NCBI GenBank assembly: GCA_905207515.1
Contig: CAJLLK010000034.1
Coordinates: 1 to 9,523, forward strand
From: an uncultured Christensenella sp.
GTDB taxonomy: Bacteria; Bacillota; Clostridia; Christensenellales; UBA1242
Direction: 5' to 3'
DNA length: 9,523 nt
Below the pieces are notes generated by a model, which worked only from the letters and a program-made list of their open reading frames with translations, was not told the origin of the DNA and did no database searches. How positions within the stretch are numbered: the first letter of the stretch is position 1; each line of letters begins with the position of its first letter. Made by a program: the position numbers and the translations under genes. This document shows positions 5,185-9,523 of the stretch, piece after piece.

Positions 5185-5613
5185 TCACCTCCACGCCAAA
5201 ACGACAACCATCACAAACAGCGCAATCGCAATTATGATTGAAGCAAAGACAATTTTGACTGTATGTTTGCGCTGTCTGTCAAGTGCAAGCAGAACAATTG
5301 ACGCCACCGACAAAACAATGGTAATTGCAACGAAAATATACCAATATTGAGTGAAAAATTCCGCAATTTGCGCTGTAAACTCGGTTCCAGCCATAATTGT
5401 GCTCCAAAAGTTTGGAGCAATAACAAATATGAAGCCGACCGTGTAAATCGTGACAACCACGCCTATCAAAAAAAGCAAAGCCGCTATGCCAAACGTAAAA
5501 AGCCCCAAAATGCACAACACAAGCGAAACTATGGCGACGTTGAAAAAGATTTTTCCAAGTCTGGAGCTGAACGCTTGCAGTTGCAGTTGTGTGGCAGGGA
5601 TTTGATTTTCCAT
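5185..5613 (-). CDS. Small polytopic membrane protein of unknown function (about four membrane segments)
   Basis: 142 aa from ATG at 5613, preceded by AAGGAG at a proper distance. An in-frame start further upstream (5676) would lie in the promoter, so it is rejected. After a polar glutamine-rich N-terminus (residues 1-18), hydrophobic segments lie at about 22-44, 46-66, 92-113 and 120-141; between the last two is a basic D-R-Q-R-K-H loop. No family motif is recognised. It is the first gene of the unit driven by the consensus promoter at 5648-5676 and is followed by a second membrane protein and a LURP-one-related protein. The close packing suggests the three work together at the membrane. Confidence 0.75.
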   Translation of the reverse strand: MENQIPATQLQLQAFSSRLGKIFFNVAIVSLVLCILGLFTFGIAALLFLIGVVVTIYTVGFIFVIAPNFWSTIMAGTEFTAQIAEFFTQYWYIFVAITIVLSVASIVLLALDRQRKHTVKIVFASIIIAIALFVMVVVLAWR

Positions 5614-5647
5614 AAAGACTCCTTGAAAATTTGTATTATTTTTTATA

Positions 5648-5676
5648 ATTATAAATATTTTTAAAATTAATGTCAA
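5648..5676 (-). promoter_or_regulatory. Consensus sigma-A type promoter for the three-gene membrane unit
   Basis: On the minus strand TTGACA (5671-5676) and TATAAT (5648-5653) are both perfect hexamers with exactly 17 bases between them. Transcription should start near 5641, about 28 bases before the ATG at 5613. The -35 box is 15 bases after the cupin stop codon. Such a perfect promoter suggests strong, largely constitutive expression. Confidence 0.85.
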
Positions 5677-5690
5677 ACAAAATCCACAGT

Positions 5691-6071
5691 TTACTTCAAT
5701 TTGTTATATTCTTTGTCACTCACTTCTTCCAACCATTCGTTGCTGCTGCCGGCTGCAGGAATTTCAATTGAAATGTGTGTAAACCAACCATCCTTGCCCG
5801 CTCCGTGCCAATGTTTGACTTCTGGTGCAATGTAAACCACATTGCCTGGCTGCAATTTTCTTGGCTTTTGTCCCCATTCTTGAAACCACCCTTGTCCATC
5901 AGTGCAAAGCAAAATTTGCCCGCCTTTGTGATGAATGTGCCAGTTGTTTCGGCATTTTGGTTCAAAAGTTACATTTGCAACAGAAACACCTTTTGTGTTC
6001 AACATTTTGAGATAGCTGTTGCCTTTGAAATATTGAGCAAATTTTTCGTTTGGTTCACCCAACCCAAACAA
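5691..6071 (-). CDS. Cupin domain protein, 5' end probably frameshifted
   Basis: 126 aa if read from the TTG at 6071. It is a single-domain cupin of the type that keeps N-N-W-H-I-H-H and G-V-x-H-W-H-G-A signatures. First cupin motif: His45, His47 and Gln52 in WHIHHKGGQ. Second motif: P-G-N-V-V-Y-I-A-P-E-V-K-H-W-H, with His87 as the remaining metal ligand. It probably binds a divalent metal; its substrate is unknown (relatives include small dioxygenases and carboxymuconolactone-decarboxylase-associated proteins). The TTG start has no good ribosome site. AAGGAG (6114-6119) with ATG at 6106 is ideal but one frame off; one inserted base after that ATG would add about 13 codons (D-A-E-E-T-S-G-N-G-S-S) in frame. 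So the start region is either decayed or mis-sequenced. It follows the permease gene closely and is likely cotranscribed. Confidence 0.82.
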   Translation of the reverse strand: MFGLGEPNEKFAQYFKGNSYLKMLNTKGVSVANVTFEPKCRNNWHIHHKGGQILLCTDGQGWFQEWGQKPRKLQPGNVVYIAPEVKHWHGAGKDGWFTHISIEIPAAGSSNEWLEEVSDKEYNKLK

Positions 6072-6100
6072 AGAGCTTCCATTGCCCGAAGTTTCTTCCG

Positions 6101-6119
6101 CATCATAAACATTCTCCTT
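6101..6119 (-). promoter_or_regulatory. Ribosome binding site and ATG pair out of frame with the cupin
   Basis: AAGGAG (6114-6119) is followed seven bases later by ATG-ATG (6101-6106). Read from there, translation stops after about 35 codons and gives nothing recognisable. The cupin reading frame is the neighbouring one, open but without ATG, GTG or TTG until 6071. The signal therefore marks the original cupin start and a nearby one-base loss. Confidence 0.65.
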
Positions 6120-6141
6120 TTATTTAAAATTTCATAATTTT

Positions 6142-7641
6142 TTACAGTGGCAAATCCTTACGTTTAAATTTCCATGCGCCAACACAGAAGCAAACTATGC
6201 CAACAACAACCAATATTCCAAGCTTCCAAAGATATGTCAAAGCTCCATTTAAAATTGAATTGACATCAAAAAGCGAAATCAAAGAAACGTAGTTGAAGAA
6301 GTTTAACGAGTCAAGTCTGACAACTGAAGGCATTGCGCTTGAACCGAAAAGTCCAAGAATTGTGGCAACCAAGAAGAAAATGTTAAGCCCGCCACCGATG
6401 CCAAGTGAATATTTGGTTCTATTAAACCAGCTCGAAGCCAAGAATGAAATTCCGCTCATTGCAAACATTGCAATAAATGCGCCCAAGTTGAGAAGCAAAA
6501 GTTCTCCATAACCCAAAGTGATGTTTGAACCATTAAGACAAGCAAGACAAATCACGCTGGTAAGTGTTGTGCAAGCGAACATTGCAAAAAGTGACAACAC
6601 CAAGAAAAACGCTTGTGTAAATACAACTTGTTTTCTTTTCACTGAAGTGGAAAGAACATAAGCCATTGAACCTCTGTCGACTTGACCTGCAATAAGGTTG
6701 TTTGCAACCATAACCATATAAATCATTGGAAGCAAAAGCCCAGCGATGTTATAGAAAATTGTTCCAACAATCATGCTGTAGATATCAAGTTCGCCAATCT
6801 CTCTCAAAGATTGTTCAAGTTCATCTGGAAGAGATGAAAGGAATGTTGCTGTCAAATCACCGATGATTTCTTCGGTCGCCGTTGCTTCGTCTTTACCTTG
6901 TGCAATTTCATATTCAAGTCTTGCTCTCAAAGTCACAATTGCAGAATTCGACAAGTGGTCGATATATTCTTTTCCGTCTTCTCCAACAAACTTTGAAACT
7001 TCCGTTTTTTCTTCAGTTTCAGAATCTGTTTTTTCATAAGTGAAATCAGCATAACCTTCTGCAGTGATGCCATAATCTGACAAACTTGCCAAAATCAATT
7101 GGATATATTCATCACTTGTCATATCTTGAGCAACTAGAATTGATACATTCTTTTGAACATAGTTGCTCATTCTGTCTGCATCTTTAGACAAAACTACGTC
7201 TTTAAAATTCTCAGGTTGAACATCTTCTGAAATTGCTTGATGGTCTTTGTTGAAAACTCTGATAATGAATGAAGAAAGTTGATTTGCTTCTTCTTCAGTC
7301 ATTTCCAATTCTCGTTGTATCAATTTTGGAAGCATTGGAATAAAGTTATCATACATAGTATCAAAATTTTCATCGGTTATCATGCCAGTATTTGCGAAAC
7401 CTAAAATAATTGTGCCCATTTTATTTGAAGCAACGTAATAACTCAAAGCAGTCTGCTCCATTGTGGATTCAACCGTGCTTTCAATGATGGAACTGCTCAT
7501 GCTTCCAGTCAGTTTTGTCAAGTTTCCGTTTCCGGAAATAATCATAACGCATGCCAGCATGAAACAAGTTGCAAAAGTTATGATTGCCCACAAAATGCCG
7601 TTAGCTTTGCAAGATTGCTTAAAAAGAGCTTTATTGAACAT
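6142..7641 (-). CDS. ABC-2 type transporter permease with large extracytoplasmic domain
   Basis: 499 aa. One N-terminal membrane segment (about 15-36), a polar acidic region of some 245 residues (about 38-285, rich in Glu, Asp, Ser and Thr) that should lie outside the membrane, then about five more segments near 290-315, 337-362, 378-401, 411-430 and 473-493. Between the second and third is R-G-S-M-A-Y-V-L-S-T-S-V-K-R-K, the usual cytoplasmic coupling region of ABC-2 permeases, and the protein ends K-F-K-R-K-D-L-P-L. Its ATG lies within the last codons of the second ATPase gene (11-base overlap) with GGAG upstream. It should be the membrane subunit of an exporter powered by the two preceding ATPases. 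Substrate unknown; antimicrobial peptides, lipids and small toxic compounds are typical for the class. Confidence 0.92.
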   Translation of the reverse strand: MFNKALFKQSCKANGILWAIITFATCFMLACVMIISGNGNLTKLTGSMSSSIIESTVESTMEQTALSYYVASNKMGTIILGFANTGMITDENFDTMYDNFIPMLPKLIQRELEMTEEEANQLSSFIIRVFNKDHQAISEDVQPENFKDVVLSKDADRMSNYVQKNVSILVAQDMTSDEYIQLILASLSDYGITAEGYADFTYEKTDSETEEKTEVSKFVGEDGKEYIDHLSNSAIVTLRARLEYEIAQGKDEATATEEIIGDLTATFLSSLPDELEQSLREIGELDIYSMIVGTIFYNIAGLLLPMIYMVMVANNLIAGQVDRGSMAYVLSTSVKRKQVVFTQAFFLVLSLFAMFACTTLTSVICLACLNGSNITLGYGELLLLNLGAFIAMFAMSGISFLASSWFNRTKYSLGIGGGLNIFFLVATILGLFGSSAMPSVVRLDSLNFFNYVSLISLFDVNSILNGALTYLWKLGILVVVGIVCFCVGAWKFKRKDLPL

Positions 7642-8548
7642 GTTTTTTCTTCTCCTTTTGTTTTTTCATCACTTCTTTAAAATATTTTTCCAAAGTATAC
7701 TTCACTTCTGAAATAAATTTCACATCAAACGTTTTGAGATCTTTGAAAAGTTTGTTTATGTCTTTGTGCTTGATGTTGACAGTGACTTGGTTATATTTTT
7801 CTTGGTCTCGAATGATTTTGTAGTCAAGCGTTTTAAATTTGTTGTAATCTTTTGCGTTTGTAAATTCAACTTTAAAATCTCGGCTCGGTCGATTTTTGAT
7901 TTTTGACATCTCCACAACATCAATCAAATGCCCGTCGCTGATGAGCGCAACCTTATCGCAAGTTTCTTCCACTTCGTTGAACATATGGCTGCTCATAAAA
8001 ATTGTTCTGCCTTTTTTATGTTCTTCTTTAATGATGTCCATAAACGATTTTCTCATAAGTGGGTCAAGCCCAGTGGTTGGTTCATCCAAAATCAAAATTT
8101 CAGCGTTGTTCATAAGCGCGGCAACCAGTGCTGTTTTTTGTTTCATGCCTTTGCTCATTCGCTTCAAGTTTGCTCTTGTGTCAAGCTGAAGTTTTTCAAT
8201 CAAACTGTTGGCATAAGTCATGTCCTTAAGCTTAAAATATTCCGCTTGACTTTTCAAAAACGCCGTGCCAGTCGGCAAATCAGGAAACGCAATTTCGCCT
8301 GGAACATATCCGATAAATTTTGCCACTTCGCTGGCATTTTTCCAAGTTTCCAAGCCGTTGACCAAAACTTTGCCACTTGTCGGTTTGATAAAGCCCATGA
8401 TGCATCTGATTGTTGTGGTTTTTCCAGAACCATTTGTGCCAACAAACCCCACCATTTCACCTTTTTTTATCGTCAAATTTACATCAAAAATGCCCTTCCC
8501 TTCGCCATAATCTTTTGTGAGGTTTTGAATTTCAACAACATTTGTCAC
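7631..8548 (-). CDS. ABC transporter ATP-binding protein (second of two paralogues)
   Basis: 305 aa, starting at GTG, with GGAGG six bases upstream and a four-base GTGA overlap with the stop of the first ATPase gene. Walker A is GTNGSGKT (37-44), the signature is M-S-K-G-M-K-Q-K (131-138, replacing L-S-G-G-Q), Walker B is ILILDEP (151-157), followed by T-T-G-L-D and H-loop His188. At the Q-loop the sequence reads Y-V-P-G-E (81-85), with Gly where many ABC proteins have Gln. After about residue 215 comes a lysine-rich C-terminal extension ending K-K-Q-K-E-K-K-K-H-V-Q. It should pair with the first ATPase as a heterodimer on the permease. Confidence 0.94.
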   Translation of the reverse strand: MTNVVEIQNLTKDYGEGKGIFDVNLTIKKGEMVGFVGTNGSGKTTTIRCIMGFIKPTSGKVLVNGLETWKNASEVAKFIGYVPGEIAFPDLPTGTAFLKSQAEYFKLKDMTYANSLIEKLQLDTRANLKRMSKGMKQKTALVAALMNNAEILILDEPTTGLDPLMRKSFMDIIKEEHKKGRTIFMSSHMFNEVEETCDKVALISDGHLIDVVEMSKIKNRPSRDFKVEFTNAKDYNKFKTLDYKIIRDQEKYNQVTVNIKHKDINKLFKDLKTFDVKFISEVKYTLEKYFKEVMKKQKEKKKHVQ

Positions 8549-9480
8549 AACGCACCTCCAAAGTCTTTTTCTTCTTTATAGAACTTCATGAAATAATCTT
8601 CCAGCGTTTCATTTTTTCCACTGAATTCCTTGATTTTATAGTTGCTCAAATCGTCAACAACTTCGTTTATATATTTGTCATTTGTTGAAATCAAAGCTTG
8701 AAGGTTTTCTTCATCGACATTTAAGATTTTTATCTTTCTTTTCCCTTTTTGGCTTTCAACAAAAGCTTGAAAATCTTTTTTCTTTTCAAACTCAACTTCG
8801 TATATTTTTGTTTTTGAATGTTTCAAATCGTTCGCCACAAACTCTGACATAATGCGTCCGTCTTTGATGATGGCAATTCGGTCGCAAGTGGCTTCAACTT
8901 CACTGAAAATGTGGCTGGAAAGCAAAATGGTTTTTCCGCGTTTCTTTTCTTCTTTGACAAACTGAATGAAAACATCTTGCATAACAGGGTCAAGTCCACT
9001 TGTTGGTTCATCCAAAATCAAAACTTCTGGGTCGTTCATAAAAGCCACAACAACCGCCAATTTTCTCTTAACTCCAAGGCTCATGCGCTTTGTTTCGCAT
9101 CTCAAATTGACATCATCAAGTTCAAACAGCTCCAACATTCTTTGAAGGCGCTCTTCGTTGTGCACCTTTTGCATATCTTGCATCATGCGAATAAATCCCC
9201 AGCCCGTCAAACCTTCAGGCAGCGCAATTTCGCCCGGGATATATCCGACAGAACTGAGAATTTGGTAATAGCGATCAAAAGTTTTTTTGCCAAAAATCAA
9301 AGTCTGACCTTTGTCCGGTTTTGAAAAACCCATAAGATGACGAATGACGGTGGATTTTCCCGCGCCATTTGGCCCAAGAAAGCCAAAAACTTCCCCTTTT
9401 TCAATCTTGAAAGAAACGTCAAAAACTCCGCGCCCAAAGCCATAATCTTTGGTCAAATTGTCCACTTCAATCACGCTCAT
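8545..9480 (-). CDS. ABC transporter ATP-binding protein (first of two paralogues)
   Basis: 311 aa from the ATG at 9480, which follows an AAGGGGGTG ribosome site; a TTG at 9495 lies within that site and is rejected. Walker A is GPNGAGKST (36-44), the signature M-S-L-G-V-K-R-K (133-140), Walker B VLILDEP (153-159) then T-S-G-L-D, and H-loop His190. The Q-loop segment is Y-I-P-G-E (80-84), again Gly in place of Gln. A C-terminal extension of about 100 residues follows. It is clearly homologous to the next gene, with shared blocks N-L-T-K-D-Y-G, P-G-E-I-A and the same layout, so the pair arose by duplication. First gene of the visible operon; only 43 bases remain upstream, too few to judge the promoter. 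Confidence 0.94.
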   Translation of the reverse strand: MSVIEVDNLTKDYGFGRGVFDVSFKIEKGEVFGFLGPNGAGKSTVIRHLMGFSKPDKGQTLIFGKKTFDRYYQILSSVGYIPGEIALPEGLTGWGFIRMMQDMQKVHNEERLQRMLELFELDDVNLRCETKRMSLGVKRKLAVVVAFMNDPEVLILDEPTSGLDPVMQDVFIQFVKEEKKRGKTILLSSHIFSEVEATCDRIAIIKDGRIMSEFVANDLKHSKTKIYEVEFEKKKDFQAFVESQKGKRKIKILNVDEENLQALISTNDKYINEVVDDLSNYKIKEFSGKNETLEDYFMKFYKEEKDFGGAL

Positions 9481-9523
9481 AGGCACCCCCTTCAACCACT
9501 TTTTCTAATTTGTATGTTTATAT

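Noticed and set aside
7928..8581. Long plus-strand open frame (217 residues) opposite the second ATPase
   Set aside because: It is antisense to a gene with all ABC motifs and its translation has no recognisable domain.

Overview
The window is AT-rich DNA with bacterial gene organisation: strong purine-rich Shine-Dalgarno sites, UGA used as stop, and a consensus sigma-A type promoter. Together with the protein families this suggests a low-GC Firmicute, probably an uncultured clostridial or gut-type lineage. That placement is inference from composition and gene types, not from a marker gene.

Left part (1-1251): a Fic-family protein with an N-terminal helix-turn-helix, then about 260 bases of non-coding DNA with hairpins and a tandem 10-bp repeat, ending at a 3' half of a tRNA-Ile(GAT) gene that has no 5' half beside it. 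The simplest reading is the distal attachment site of an element integrated in a tRNA-Ile gene, with element DNA on the left and chromosome (including the tRNA's own terminator) on the right.

Middle (1252-4157): a DUF1848 protein on the minus strand (C-terminal radical-SAM-like cysteine cluster), a small unknown ORF whose 3' end lies in a 76-nt cloverleaf-like palindrome, then a gene-free stretch of about 570 bases. That stretch holds the most unusual thing here: five spaced 25-nt hairpins (2855-3117) with a near-constant 7-nt loop (ACCATTT) and constant flanks but different stem sequences, three of which stay fully paired through compensatory changes. A terminator-like hairpin follows, then nested palindromes and an extended -10 promoter in front of a LysR-type regulator gene that carries a one-base frameshift.

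Right part (4177-9480, all minus strand): two transcription units. The distal one has a perfect TTGACA-N17-TATAAT promoter and encodes two unknown membrane proteins and a LURP-one-related/YxjI-like protein. The upstream one encodes two paralogous ABC ATPases, an ABC-2 type permease with a large extracytoplasmic domain, and a cupin whose best start signal is out of frame. The ATPase, ATPase and permease genes overlap by 4 and 11 bases, so they very probably form one exporter with two different nucleotide-binding subunits.

Two single-base frame problems (LysR and cupin) in otherwise intact domains suggest either early gene decay or indel errors in the assembly.
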